DNA of 37,308 bases from Gammaproteobacteria bacterium (GTDB taxonomy: Bacteria; Pseudomonadota; Gammaproteobacteria; GRL18): contig JADGEM010000047.1 of the NCBI GenBank assembly GCA_016744375.1, forward strand, positions 1 to 37,308, written 5' to 3'. Below, in pieces: positions 1 through 7,702 of the stretch (within the stretch, counting starts at the first letter, position 1; the number at the start of each line of letters is the position of its first letter). The translations under genes and the position numbers were made by a program. The notes beneath the pieces were generated by a model, which saw only the letters and a list, made by a program, of their open reading frames with translations, did no database searches and was not told the origin of the DNA.

Positions 1-46
1 CGTAACCCATCTAATGTTGATACGGGTAATATGATTCTTGAGTAAA

Positions 47-143
47 AGGACTTTCAGTCCTGTAGCAACCTATGGACTTTCAGTCCATAGTCGTTGAGTA
101 CAGTAACTAATGCATCTCCTCAATATGATAGCAATGCTATCAT
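47..143. repeat. Cluster of three short perfect palindromes
   Basis: Three perfect stem-loops lie close together: 47-61 (AGGACT-TTC-AGTCCT), 70-90 (nine-base arms, same TTC loop, core GGACTTTCAGTCC shared with the first) and 125-143 (arms ATGATAGCA and TGCTATCAT around one base). Paired hairpins with a common core are typical of REP elements or of the ends of IS200/IS605-type elements, but no transposase gene of that type is visible here. No gene is seen in 1-341; the rest of that stretch is AT-rich. Confidence 0.5.
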
Positions 144-405
144 GGGGTTGAAGAATATGTATGAGAAGTTGTTTTTGGGGCCTCCTTGGTGATATGTGTG
201 CTTACTATGCAAAAAATAATTGTTAAATCACAGGGTAATATTTAATAAAATGTCATAGAAACAAATAAATAGAAGTTTGAGTATGTTATATAATTGGAAC
301 ATACTCAAATTTATTCAGATTGTTATATTTTTAGTTGTCATCTAAAGATAACAAGCAGTTTTTCGAGTAATATCGAGATCGTTATAAGATATATTAAGTT
401 CTTCA

Positions 406-413
406 GCTAGAGC
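406..413. repeat. Target-site duplication, left copy (IS256 element)
   Basis: GCTAGAGC at 406-413 directly abuts the left inverted repeat of the IS and is repeated exactly at 1740-1747 on the right side. Eight bases is the usual duplication size for IS256-family elements. Confidence 0.9.
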
Positions 414-1739
414 GAGGCTGTAAAACAAACTGTGTAACTGCCCGTTCTTAAATATGAGGAGCTATCTGTTCCTCATTCTCGATTATAAAACGATTCAACG
501 CTGGTTTCCAATTCCTAATTGGCATAGTCCATTTTTTAGAGGCTGCAGTGATAGCCAAATAAATCACCTTCAATGCCGCATCATCACTTGGAAATAACTT
601 CCGAGTTTTAACTGATTTTCTGATAACGCTATTGAGTGATTCAATGGCATTGGTCGTGTAAATCACCTTACGTATATCTGCTGGATAATCAAATAGTGTG
701 ATGAGATTCGGCCAGTTTTTTTGCCATGAACGGCTAATTTGTGGGTATTTTTCATCCCACTTTTCAGCAAACCTTTCAAGTTCCAAATAGGCTTCTGGCT
801 CAGTCATGGATTGATAAATTAACTTTAAATCTTTAGTGACGGCTTTGTAATCTTTCCAGGGAACAAGCTTAAGTGAATTACGTACCATATGAACAATGCA
901 AAGCTGAATCTTAGCATCTGGGTAGACCGAATTAATGGCATCAGGGAAGCCTGTTAAGCCATCAACACAGGCAATAAGAAAATGCTTAACGCCACGGTTC
1001 TGAAGCTCTGTAAGGACAGAGAGCCAGAACTTAGCCCCTTCATTTTCTGAGATCCACAGACCCAGCAATTCTTTCTGGCCTTCTAAGTTAATTCCCAAAG
1101 CCAGATAAATGGCTTTATTAATCACTCGTTTATCTTGTCGAATTTTAAGAACAATACAATCAAGGTAGACGATAGGATAAACCGCATCCAATGGCCTGTT
1201 TTGCCACTCTACAACTCGCTCCATCACACTGTTGGTCACCTGAGAAACAAGGCCAGGTGAAATCTCAGCACCATACATTTCATCAAAGGTGGCGACAATA
1301 TCACGTGTACTCATCCCTTTGGCATAAAGACTCAATATTTGATCGTCCATGCCAGTGATTCGGGTTTGTCTTTTTTTGACGAGCTGAGGCTCAAAACTGG
1401 AATGTCTGTCTCTAGGTGTCTGAAGTTCAATTTCACCGTGATCACCTTTAAGCTTCTTAGAGGAATAACCATTACGGCTATTGCCTGTAGTGCTGCCTAT
1501 TGTGTCATGCTTGGAATACCCTAGATGATCGGCCATTTCTGCATTGAGAGCGGCCTCTACGGTCAACTTGGTGAGTTGAGCACTTAATGTGCTCAGATCT
1601 TCTGGTGTCTTTATATCTTTAGAGAGTTCTTCGGCGAGTGCTTTTAACTTGTCTTGATCCATTATTCTGCTCATTAGTTTTTACCTGATTATTATAGGTT
1701 AACAAGAATGAGCAGTTACACACTTATTTTTACAGCCTC
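414..1739 (-). mobile_element. Complete IS256-family insertion sequence
   Basis: A 1326-bp element bounded by inverted repeats of 28 bp with 25 matches (414-441 and 1712-1739; both ends start GAGGCTGTAAAA and share TGTGTAACTGC internally). It is flanked by the 8-bp duplication GCTAGAGC and holds one intact transposase gene on the minus strand. Both ends, the duplication and the gene are intact, so it may still be active. No passenger gene is present. Confidence 0.93.
448..1674 (-). CDS. IS256-family (mutator type) DDE transposase
   Basis: This 408-residue protein is full length for the family and fills almost the whole element. The catalytic triad can be placed at Asp172 (in YLDCIVL), Asp238 (in ACVDGLTGF) and Glu345 (in TTNAIESLNS), with the conserved C-x-x-H-x-x-R-N segment near 259-266 (CIVHMVRNS). 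The N-terminal part (to about 110) is the usual DNA-binding region. The ATG at 1674 is preceded by AGGT at a suitable distance. The enzyme catalyses copy-out/paste-in transposition of its own element. No frameshift or internal stop is seen. Confidence 0.95.
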   Translation of the reverse strand: MSRIMDQDKLKALAEELSKDIKTPEDLSTLSAQLTKLTVEAALNAEMADHLGYSKHDTIGSTTGNSRNGYSSKKLKGDHGEIELQTPRDRHSSFEPQLVKKRQTRITGMDDQILSLYAKGMSTRDIVATFDEMYGAEISPGLVSQVTNSVMERVVEWQNRPLDAVYPIVYLDCIVLKIRQDKRVINKAIYLALGINLEGQKELLGLWISENEGAKFWLSVLTELQNRGVKHFLIACVDGLTGFPDAINSVYPDAKIQLCIVHMVRNSLKLVPWKDYKAVTKDLKLIYQSMTEPEAYLELERFAEKWDEKYPQISRSWQKNWPNLITLFDYPADIRKVIYTTNAIESLNSVIRKSVKTRKLFPSDDAALKVIYLAITAASKKWTMPIRNWKPALNRFIIENEEQIAPHI

Positions 1740-1747
1740 GCTAGAGC
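1740..1747. repeat. Target-site duplication, right copy (IS256 element)
   Basis: GCTAGAGC, identical to 406-413, immediately after the right inverted repeat; it lies inside the coding frame of the interrupted small gene. Confidence 0.9.
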
Positions 1748-2049
1748 TTTCAAATTTTCTTTGTCTAAATTGTTTAGCCATATAATTACCTTAAATCGGT
1801 CAACCTCATGTAGTTGTTCACGCTTTTCATTTGCATAGTTTTTACCAACATTTTTTTCTAAAATATTACATGCTCGTTCAGCCAACCAGTTTAATTTTGG
1901 TGAATTACTCATATTATCTTTCCTTTTTTTAAACAAGGCTTTATGATTGGTGGTTTTTCTAATGACATATTAATTATTTCCTTTCTGTAGTTTTTTTATA
2001 CGGCAACATTGCCATGTGTGCTTTATACACTTTTAATAATCTCTATTTT

Positions 2050-3342
2050 TTATTCTGTAATAAGGGGCATAGTTGCAAATCGATCAACTAATTCTTTATT
2101 TTTATTAGGCTGTAAATGGCCGTAATATTTAGTTGTTGTCTCAATATCTTCGTGTCCCATTGCATCTGATACTGACAAAAGATCTCCCCCATCAGCTATT
2201 AAATATGATGCAAAATTATGACGGAGAGTATATAGGTCTAAGTTATCTGGTAGGTTGGCAAGTTTTTTAATTTTTTTCCACGGCTTTCTCATTGCTTTAC
2301 TACTATATCTACGATTTGTTTTAGGGCTTATAAAAACAAGACCAGATGTTGGGTTTCCCATTTGAGTTTGCCATTTTCGTAAAACTTTAATTAATGGTTC
2401 AGACATAGAAAAACTTTTAGGGGAGGGGCATTTATGTGCTGTTTTTTCAATAATTTTTCTAACTGTCTTGTTATCAAAATCAATATGCTCCCAATGTAAG
2501 CCGTAGATATCACCATTTCTGAACCCTGTGTAATACATAAATAGGATCCATGGCTTTACATAATCCACGTATTCAACAATATCTAAATTTGGTAAATGTT
2601 GGTTTCCGTGTTTCCGACTGTTTCTGCGTTGGCTTCTTTTTATTTCTTGATATGCATCTAATGCTTTAAATAAATCTGATATTTGACCTTTTGTGAGAAT
2701 TAGTCTCTTATTGCTTGAGTCAATTACACTCTGAGTAATATGTGGTTTTTCTAGTTTCACGTTTTTTAATTGATGAGACTTAATATGTTTATTCAAAACT
2801 GCATGATTCAGCATTGTTGTAAATTTTTCATATGGACACTCAATACCTCTAAAACTTAGTCCTTCTTCTTCCTTTTTTTTCTGCCATATCGAAACATCAT
2901 CTGAATTAATTTCATTAAGAGGTTTCTTCATCCAATCTTGAAAGTGGTGTTTTATAGATTGGATGGTAGCCTGACCAGTTTTTTTCCTGTTTTGGGTCGT
3001 TGTGTAAATATTCTCTATATAAGTTTCCACTGTTAAGTTTTTTTTTGACTTATTAAATTGTTTTTCCTCATCTATTGTTTTACGTATATCCTCACCTGCC
3101 GCAATACGACCAAGATATTGTTTAACAATATTTCGAGCCTGTTCAGCTGTTTTTGTCGGGTAGTGACCAATGGGTAAAGTATTTCTCTTTGATGAAATAG
3201 TGTAATCCAGGTAAAAATATATTCCTGTTTTACGCTTTCTAGCATAAAAACCTAATAATTCAGTATCTGATATTCTTTGCATGCCAGATGTATTATTACT
3301 CAGGGCTTTTAATGATGTCGTTGTGATTTTTTGTTTGCTCAT
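2050..3342 (-). CDS. Tyrosine recombinase / phage-type integrase
   Basis: The 430-residue protein has the layout of an island or prophage integrase. An N-terminal arm-binding part carries a P4-integrase-like segment (IGHYPTKTAEQARNIVKQYL, 58-77), then a SAM-like core-binding domain (about 105-200) and a catalytic domain. Catalytic residues read as Arg275 (TGFRNGD), Arg374 and His375 (TLRHNF), His397 (MGHED) and Tyr407 (KYYGH). The usual first His of the H-x-x-R box is Tyr371 here, a substitution seen in some active integrases. The gene is transcribed away from the tRNA-Pro gene 330 bp downstream on the plus strand, so it probably belongs to a different element extending left of the window, not to the satellite. 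The matching attachment site was not found. Confidence 0.9.
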   Translation of the reverse strand: MSKQKITTTSLKALSNNTSGMQRISDTELLGFYARKRKTGIYFYLDYTISSKRNTLPIGHYPTKTAEQARNIVKQYLGRIAAGEDIRKTIDEEKQFNKSKKNLTVETYIENIYTTTQNRKKTGQATIQSIKHHFQDWMKKPLNEINSDDVSIWQKKKEEEGLSFRGIECPYEKFTTMLNHAVLNKHIKSHQLKNVKLEKPHITQSVIDSSNKRLILTKGQISDLFKALDAYQEIKRSQRRNSRKHGNQHLPNLDIVEYVDYVKPWILFMYYTGFRNGDIYGLHWEHIDFDNKTVRKIIEKTAHKCPSPKSFSMSEPLIKVLRKWQTQMGNPTSGLVFISPKTNRRYSSKAMRKPWKKIKKLANLPDNLDLYTLRHNFASYLIADGGDLLSVSDAMGHEDIETTTKYYGHLQPNKNKELVDRFATMPLITE

Positions 3343-3598
3343 GGTGGGTATATTATCTGGTCCTCAGAGGGTCTTCTAGAGGGCGTCAACAACTGACAAC
3401 AAACAAACACAACTAAACACAGAAATCCACACAAAAAACTTTCATAATCCCTTAAAAACTAAAGAGAACAATAATTCTTAGAGGAGATTTTTTGAGCTTT
3501 TATCAACTTAAATGGGGAAATGACTAATTCAGATTAGTCAAAATGGTTGGAGTTAGTCGAAAGGCTGTTAAATATAATGATAGTAGGGCACAAACCGC
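3343..3598. other. Non-coding stretch upstream of tRNA-Pro
   Basis: About 250 bases between the 5' end of the recombinase gene and the tRNA promoter. It is A-rich near 3380-3470 and has no convincing gene. It presumably holds the recombinase promoter, but no clear -35/-10 pair was picked out. Confidence 0.5.
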
Positions 3599-3627
3599 TT
3601 GATATGGGGGGAGGCTGTGTTTATAAT
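3599..3627 (+). promoter_or_regulatory. Sigma-70 promoter of tRNA-Pro
   Basis: TTGATA (3599-3604), a 17-base spacer, then a perfect TATAAT (3622-3627), followed by a G/C-rich stretch (GTCCGCC) resembling the discriminator of stable-RNA promoters. The tRNA begins 46 bases after the -10 box. This promoter lies outside the element, so the tRNA stays expressed whether or not the element is inserted. Confidence 0.75.
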
Positions 3628-3673
3628 GTCCGCCTCAAACAGAGTATTTGATTCCAAATTCTCTTCTTGATTT

Positions 3674-3750
3674 CGGGGCATAGCGCAGCCTGGTAGCGCA
3701 CCAGCATGGGGTGCTGGTGGTCGTAGGTTCAAATCCTACTGTCCCGACCA
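3674..3750 (+). tRNA. tRNA-Pro(GGG), attachment site of the satellite
   Basis: A complete cloverleaf with CCA encoded. Acceptor CGGGGCA pairs with TGTCCCG, with one G-T wobble. The D arm is TAGCGCAGCCTGGTAGCGCA. Anticodon stem CCAGC/GCTGG encloses ATGGGGT, giving anticodon GGG (reads CCC). T arm GTAGG-TTCAAAT-CCTAC pairs fully. Its 3' half (from 3706) forms attL of the element ending at 17596. The tRNA is intact and should be functional. Confidence 0.95.
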
Positions 3751-3755
3751 TATTC
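3706..3755 (+). repeat. attL: left attachment repeat of the satellite
   Basis: The 3' half of tRNA-Pro plus five bases (3706-3755) matches 17547-17596 without gaps, 44 of 50 bases. Two identical blocks stand out: ATGGGGTGCTGG (anticodon loop and stem, 3706-3717) and a 17-bp block at the acceptor end (3739-3755, CTGTCCCGACCATATTC). The strand exchange presumably took place in one of these two blocks. Confidence 0.88.
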
Positions 3756-4133
3756 CTTTTAAAAACAATCACTTACAGCGAATCAAAAATACCCAAATCA
3801 CACCGAATACGTTCGGTTAAACCACAGGTTAAACATTTGAAAATAATTTAATCTTTTTTGTTTAACCAGGCAGTATTCTAAGCATCTTCCTTACATCATA
3901 AATTTATAGCGTTCCTGTTCAGTTTCCTTTTCTGCTTCAACTTCTTCAGAATTTCAATGATCGTTTGGGCTATATTCAAGAACTTCACGATTGAATAATT
4001 GTTTAACCCGCCAGGCTAAATGATGTTTAACCCAGCCCCGAAACCCCGTAAACATTGATTTCTGTACATTTATAGGTAATAATTAAACGGTGATTAATAA
4101 GAGGTTAAACCCCAATCAAAAAACAGGTGAACT
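3756..4133. other. Left end of the satellite: candidate integrase arm sites
   Basis: No gene is seen in this 378-bp stretch. It holds six copies of the octamer GTTTAACC or its complement GGTTAAAC, at 3815, 3827, 3860, 4001, 4025 and 4103 (start positions). Three further copies occur at each of 8185-8220 and 17386-17414. Short repeats near both ends of an integrating element are typical of arm-type binding sites for tyrosine integrases or of excisionase sites. Confidence 0.55.
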
Positions 4134-4316
4134 ATGCGACAGCGATTAAAACCAAAAAAGTGCAATTGTGGTTGTGGCGGATTTTCAAAAGGCGGTAATT
4201 TTATTCGTGGTCACGACAGTCAATTACTTTCAAAAATATTACAAAAACATAAGGGAATTTCAGGGCTGAAAAGTTATCTGGATTCCATTGAACGATTAAC
4301 AAAAGAGGCAGCATAG
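4134..4316 (+). CDS. Small Cys-rich protein with CxCGCG...GHD motif
   Basis: A 60-residue basic protein starting at an ATG preceded by AGGTGA. Its N-terminal half holds Cys10, Cys12 and Cys14 (KCNCGCGG) followed by GNFIRGHDSQ, a pattern shared by many small phage and satellite proteins that probably bind a metal ion; their function is unknown. It is the first gene of a plus-strand cluster running to the terminase-like genes, and the next gene starts two bases after its stop. Confidence is high that it is a gene, low about its role. Confidence 0.7.
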   Translation: MRQRLKPKKCNCGCGGFSKGGNFIRGHDSQLLSKILQKHKGISGLKSYLDSIERLTKEAA

Positions 4317-4317
4317 A

Positions 4318-4962
4318 ATGAACTCAGCAGTAATGAAAGAACCAGTAAATACACTGGCCGATAAAAAAATTGAACTATCCCGATTACGAAAAGAGGTAAC
4401 AGCTATTGCAGGCCGGTTATCAAAAGCACAAGAATGGCTAGCCTCCAGACCTGATATTCAACTCACTGAACTGAGAAGTCAGATCAAAGATGCAAAAAAT
4501 ATTTTACAAGATAATGTGATCATCAATGAAACATCCGAAAAACCAACTAAGACTGAGACATCTCGCTTAGAGGTTGCACGAGCAACGCTTAACGATTTAC
4601 AGGCAGACTTTAAATCGTTGCAGGATAAAGTCGCTCAAATGGCCGATAGCGTGCCCAGGCTCACCAATGAACTGGCTGATGCAAACCGTAAAAAAGCAGC
4701 ATTGATAAGAAATTTGCGAAACTTGATCGCTAAAGCCGAGATGGAAACCTTTGGCCCACAGTTTATGCGTGAACTTGCACGGTTCCACATCACCTATTGC
4801 CATTCAATTCCAATGCCAAGTGGTGCAAGATCGCTGGGTGAAATTGTTGATCTGAGTCGGGGTAACTATTCAAATTTTAATATTGTGGCACAAGAAACGT
4901 ATGATGATTTCCTTCACCAGGCCATTGCTGAATTTGATAAATCTAATGGCTTGGAGAAATAA
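4318..4962 (+). CDS. Coiled-coil protein of unknown function
   Basis: A 214-residue protein. About residues 15-145 are strongly helical and charged with heptad-like spacing, interrupted by a Thr/Glu-rich linker near 65-80. The C-terminal 70 residues are different (FGPQFMRELARF, then a Gly/Ser-rich stretch and a helix). No signal peptide or membrane segment. It starts two bases after the upstream stop and ends two bases before the next ATG, so it is co-transcribed with the small genes leading to terS. A scaffold-like or capsid-redirecting role would suit a satellite, but this is only a guess from shape and position. Confidence 0.7.
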   Translation: MNSAVMKEPVNTLADKKIELSRLRKEVTAIAGRLSKAQEWLASRPDIQLTELRSQIKDAKNILQDNVIINETSEKPTKTETSRLEVARATLNDLQADFKSLQDKVAQMADSVPRLTNELADANRKKAALIRNLRNLIAKAEMETFGPQFMRELARFHITYCHSIPMPSGARSLGEIVDLSRGNYSNFNIVAQETYDDFLHQAIAEFDKSNGLEK

Positions 4963-4964
4963 AG

Positions 4965-5384
4965 ATGGACTTACAAGAATTACTTTCACCACTTTCACTT
5001 AATCAACGTGAACTTTCTATGGTCCAGGAACAAATCAACGGTGTTTCAACACCTGGCCAAGTTGAAGCGATGATCAAAGAGTTGAGAGCCAGCGACACGA
5101 TGAAGGTTTCAAACCAGCATCATAAAAGTGCCGTTGGTCTAAATTTGGCATTGAACGCTTTACGCAGTGAATTATCAAACACTGATACCCCGGAACCCGT
5201 TACTCGATACCCCGATGGTTCCAGCTTTGATCCTAATGTCGAAGCCACTGCAGAAAGCATCGCTAAGAATAAAGAGCTTCACTTTGGCGCTGAAGGCAAT
5301 GAACGCTTCCAGGCACGCCAGAAAGCGATGAACGATGAATTTTCCAAGTGGGACGATCCAGATGACTTACCACCAGCTGCCTGA
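4965..5384 (+). CDS. Hypothetical acidic protein of the satellite left cluster
   Basis: A 139-residue acidic protein starting at an ATG with a good GGAG site. The N-terminal 70 residues look helical (MDLQELLSPLSLNQREL and onward). The C-terminal part is polar and ends in an acidic, Pro-containing tail (SKWDDPDDLPPAA). No known domain, signal peptide or membrane segment is seen. It is coupled with its neighbours (2-base gap before; the following short gene starts inside its 3' end). Confidence 0.65.
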   Translation: MDLQELLSPLSLNQRELSMVQEQINGVSTPGQVEAMIKELRASDTMKVSNQHHKSAVGLNLALNALRSELSNTDTPEPVTRYPDGSSFDPNVEATAESIAKNKELHFGAEGNERFQARQKAMNDEFSKWDDPDDLPPAA

Positions 5385-5529
5385 ACCCAGTTCGGAAATT
5401 CAAAAAATGTTGCAAGAAAAGCAATATAAAATTTGCACTGATTGTGTGAAATTTCAATTGGCAAGGCATAGCACAGCGAATTGCAGCAAATGTGTTTTAT
5501 TGAAAATACATAAAGGTAAAACGGGGTGA
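5362..5529 (+). CDS. Small zinc-ribbon-like protein
   Basis: A 55-residue protein starting at the ATG at 5362, inside the end of the preceding gene. An upstream ATG at 5335 in the same frame would give 64 residues but overlaps further. Two Cys pairs (ICTDC and NCSKC) 14 residues apart suggest a small zinc-binding knuckle. The stop overlaps the GTG start of the next gene (GTGA), a common sign of translational coupling. Function unknown. Confidence 0.5.
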   Translation: MTYHQLPEPSSEIQKMLQEKQYKICTDCVKFQLARHSTANCSKCVLLKIHKGKTG

Positions 5530-5831
5530 ACAAATCAATTTCAGCCTTCTACAAAGGGAGTAATGGTTACTCCCCGCGTTTTGGACAATGCCCTAAATTT
5601 TTAAAGCAGTGGGAAAAAATAAGTCACGATCAAGTGAACCAATACCTTGAAGATTATTATAGCCAGGCTTGCACCAGCGGTTCAGGTTCCAGTGTATGCA
5701 ACTATCTTCAAGGCGTTCACCTGGTGAGTGGTTCGGGTTTAGTGATTGAATGCAGTTATGACACGAAAGGCACTCAGTCGCTCGACTGGCCAATACTGCC
5801 AGCAATGACTGATTTCGGTCTTTATCACTGA
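5526..5831 (+). CDS. Hypothetical protein, GTG start
   Basis: A 101-residue protein starting with GTG at 5526 that overlaps the stop of the upstream gene by four bases. It contains aromatic residues and Gly/Ser patches (CTSGSGSSVC near the middle). No recognised domain. Its position in the plus-strand cluster and the start/stop overlap support it as real. Function is unknown. Confidence 0.55.
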   Translation: MNKSISAFYKGSNGYSPRFGQCPKFLKQWEKISHDQVNQYLEDYYSQACTSGSGSSVCNYLQGVHLVSGSGLVIECSYDTKGTQSLDWPILPAMTDFGLYH

Positions 5832-5936
5832 AAATAGTGTTTCTGTGCTGCGTTTTAAGGGGTTATCTCAAAGGGGTTGGTGTGATTGCTTGCCGAATTT
5901 TGGCTGATTTTAATGGTTTTATATTAAAGGTGATGC

Positions 5937-6605
5937 ATGCGAAGTAAGAAAATAGATCAAAATATTGCAATTGATTGGGATGATGCTGATCAGCTGCGTG
6001 CCATTGAATTGATGCAACAACCAAACTTTCAACATTTATGTACAATGCAGGAAGAAAATTTTATTCAACAATTCGCCTTGTCTGGTGATTTAGAAAAGAG
6101 CTATCAGATCGCTTTTGGTGATGCCTGTAATGGTTTATCAGGTAAAGAGATTAGGAGCAAAGCGGTTTACCTGGTTGGAACAGAGCGAGGCGATGAGCGT
6201 TTCCAGTGGATGAAAAAGTTAATGTCCGCAAAGATGAATGTTACCACTGAAAGAATTATGTCTGAATTGGCTAGTATTGCATTTAGTGATCCGCGTGATT
6301 TTTTTATACCAGGCACGCGACGAATGAAAGATGTTCACGCATTACCTGATCACGCAGCCGCTTGTGTGAGTGAGATCAAAAGTGGTACTACAAGAGATGG
6401 TGATTTTGTTGAACTGAAATTACACAATAAAATGCAGGCATTGAGTAAATTGTCCGATATTAAGAACTTAGATGAAAAAAATAAAAATGCCGGCGCTGTT
6501 AATATCCGATTGAGTTTAGATTCTAATCGTTCGACTGAAGCAGTAACTAATAATATTCAAATCAATAATGGCAATGATAAGAAAGGTATCGATTATGACG
6601 GCTGA
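5937..6605 (+). CDS. Terminase small subunit-like protein
   Basis: A 222-residue protein with an AAGGTGA ribosome site. It has features of the phage small terminase (Terminase_2 type). An N-terminal DNA-binding region (about 35-95) contains the helix pattern FALSGDLEKSYQIAF...KEIRSKAVYL. The family-like middle reads ERIMSELASIAFSDPRDFF, followed by CVSEIKSGT and LKLHNKMQALSKL. Small terminases recognise the packaging site and hand DNA to the large subunit. No large subunit is present, so the protein would have to pair with that of a helper phage, as in PICI satellites. The call rests on motif pattern and context. Confidence 0.62.
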   Translation: MRSKKIDQNIAIDWDDADQLRAIELMQQPNFQHLCTMQEENFIQQFALSGDLEKSYQIAFGDACNGLSGKEIRSKAVYLVGTERGDERFQWMKKLMSAKMNVTTERIMSELASIAFSDPRDFFIPGTRRMKDVHALPDHAAACVSEIKSGTTRDGDFVELKLHNKMQALSKLSDIKNLDEKNKNAGAVNIRLSLDSNRSTEAVTNNIQINNGNDKKGIDYDG

Positions 6606-6930
6606 TAATGTGGTTTCTTTTAGTGATGCGCCTTATAAGTTTAATTATGTAACCAGTCTTCGTGAAAGGATGTATGCAAGAGAGTTGGCGATGCGCCATG
6701 CTTTCTTTGGTCAGTATTACTACGTTGATGCTTATCGTTTTGCATTTGAATTGACTGGTAGTGATGCTGAGTTGGCCAGTCTTGGTGATAAACAAATTTA
6801 TGCCCGGGCTTATAATCTGGCGAAAAAGGATCGGATTCGGGAACAGTTTAACTACTGGCACCGAATCCATCATAATTCTATTGTTGAGAAAATGGCTATC
6901 TGGTTAGAGTATCGGGAATTAATGCAATAG
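6595..6930 (+). CDS. Short terminase-small-subunit-like paralogue
   Basis: A 111-residue protein starting at the ATG at 6595, overlapping the stop of the terS-like gene by 11 bases; an upstream start at 6568 is possible but overlaps more. Its helix-turn-helix-like region (YYYVDAYRFAFELTG...KQIYARAYNLAKKDRIREQF) lines up with the N-terminal region of the upstream protein (EKSYQIAF...KEIRSKAVYL...DERFQW). It lacks the C-terminal half, which in terminases forms the ring and contacts the large subunit. It may be a DNA-binding partner or a competitor of terminase. Its stop is four bases from the end of the convergent gene. Confidence 0.5.
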   Translation: MTADNVVSFSDAPYKFNYVTSLRERMYARELAMRHAFFGQYYYVDAYRFAFELTGSDAELASLGDKQIYARAYNLAKKDRIREQFNYWHRIHHNSIVEKMAIWLEYRELMQ

Positions 6931-6934
6931 TTTT

Positions 6935-7687
6935 TTATATTATTTTTAACTGTATATTTTTGAGTACACTCAAATCACGCTCTGAAGTTTCGAGCTCACT
7001 TTCTTGAGCTTCAATTATCCGCTCTAGAGTGTATATATATTTCTGTTTAGTGAGAGGCTTGGTTTGCTTTTGTAGTTCGTAAATGTATGCACCAGAAATA
7101 ATCCAAAGCATTCCCAGTGGAATCGATTCAAGAAACCCAAAAACAGCCCCAGTAATAAAAATTATAGCTAGAATACTATTTTTTATTTTTTGCTCCTTAT
7201 CAAGATCAGTATCAATATTAACTTGTTCCACTTTTTTTTCATGAATGATATTTTTTTTACCTCTGATTATATTATTTAACAGAAGCTCCATTCTATTAAG
7301 TAATTCACTTCGTGTGTCGTTAACTGTATCAAGAGGTGTTTTTAGAGCATCTCTTGATACTATTTGTACATCTGTCACAAGCAATGCATTATCAATAACA
7401 CTTAATTCATCAGAACTAACAAATGCATCCATTTTTATAACATCTCCTTTAGTGCACCATTCTTGGTAGGAGGTTTTATGAATTTTTTCATTTCTTTTAA
7501 TAATATTTTTTCTGAGTTCAATATTAAATGGCCTGATATGACCGACTAGTTCGTCGTCATCTTCACGCTCAGTCTCGTAAAATCCAAAGGGGTCAAACGT
7601 ATAGGGGAAGTATTCTCCCTCATGTTCAATTTCATTAAACTTAAACTTAACGTAAATAGGGCTAGAAAATGACATTCGTTTTCTCAT
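6935..7687 (-). CDS. Unknown protein with membrane hairpin and coiled-coil tail
   Basis: A 250-residue protein. Residues 1-160 are soluble and charged, with no recognised fold. About 168-203 is a hydrophobic hairpin (SILAIIFITGAVFGFLESIP then LGMLWIISGAYIYEL), likely two membrane helices. The last 45 residues are a charged helix (ERIIEAQESELETSERDLSV) that may form a coiled coil. It lies convergent to the terS cluster and 15 bases downstream of the zinc-finger gene, so the two probably share a message. In satellites this cargo position often carries phage-interference or defence genes; that role is only inferred. Confidence 0.65.
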   Translation of the reverse strand: MRKRMSFSSPIYVKFKFNEIEHEGEYFPYTFDPFGFYETEREDDDELVGHIRPFNIELRKNIIKRNEKIHKTSYQEWCTKGDVIKMDAFVSSDELSVIDNALLVTDVQIVSRDALKTPLDTVNDTRSELLNRMELLLNNIIRGKKNIIHEKKVEQVNIDTDLDKEQKIKNSILAIIFITGAVFGFLESIPLGMLWIISGAYIYELQKQTKPLTKQKYIYTLERIIEAQESELETSERDLSVLKNIQLKII

Positions 7688-7702
7688 AATCTTATCAAAG
7701 GA

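Larger units (their letters stand above)
342..1912 (-). pseudogene. Small unknown gene split by the IS256 element
   Basis: The reading frame starts at the ATG at 1912, preceded by AGGA, and runs to 1747 before entering the insertion sequence. Removing the element and one 8-bp target copy (GCTAGAGC) rejoins the frame exactly with 413 to 342, ending in TAG at 344-342 and giving a 78-residue protein. The restored protein is charged and helical, with an Ala-Glu-Arg-rich N-terminus and the C-terminal segment KALAEELNISYNDLDI. No family is recognised. It lies downstream of the recombinase gene on the same strand and may be part of that element. The clean rejoining shows the insertion is recent. In its present form the frame reads three codons into the IS and stops near 1730. 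Confidence 0.75.

Noticed and set aside
2050..3342. This recombinase as the integrase of the satellite
   Set aside because: It lies outside the tRNA-derived repeats, and a complete integrase sits inside them next to attR.
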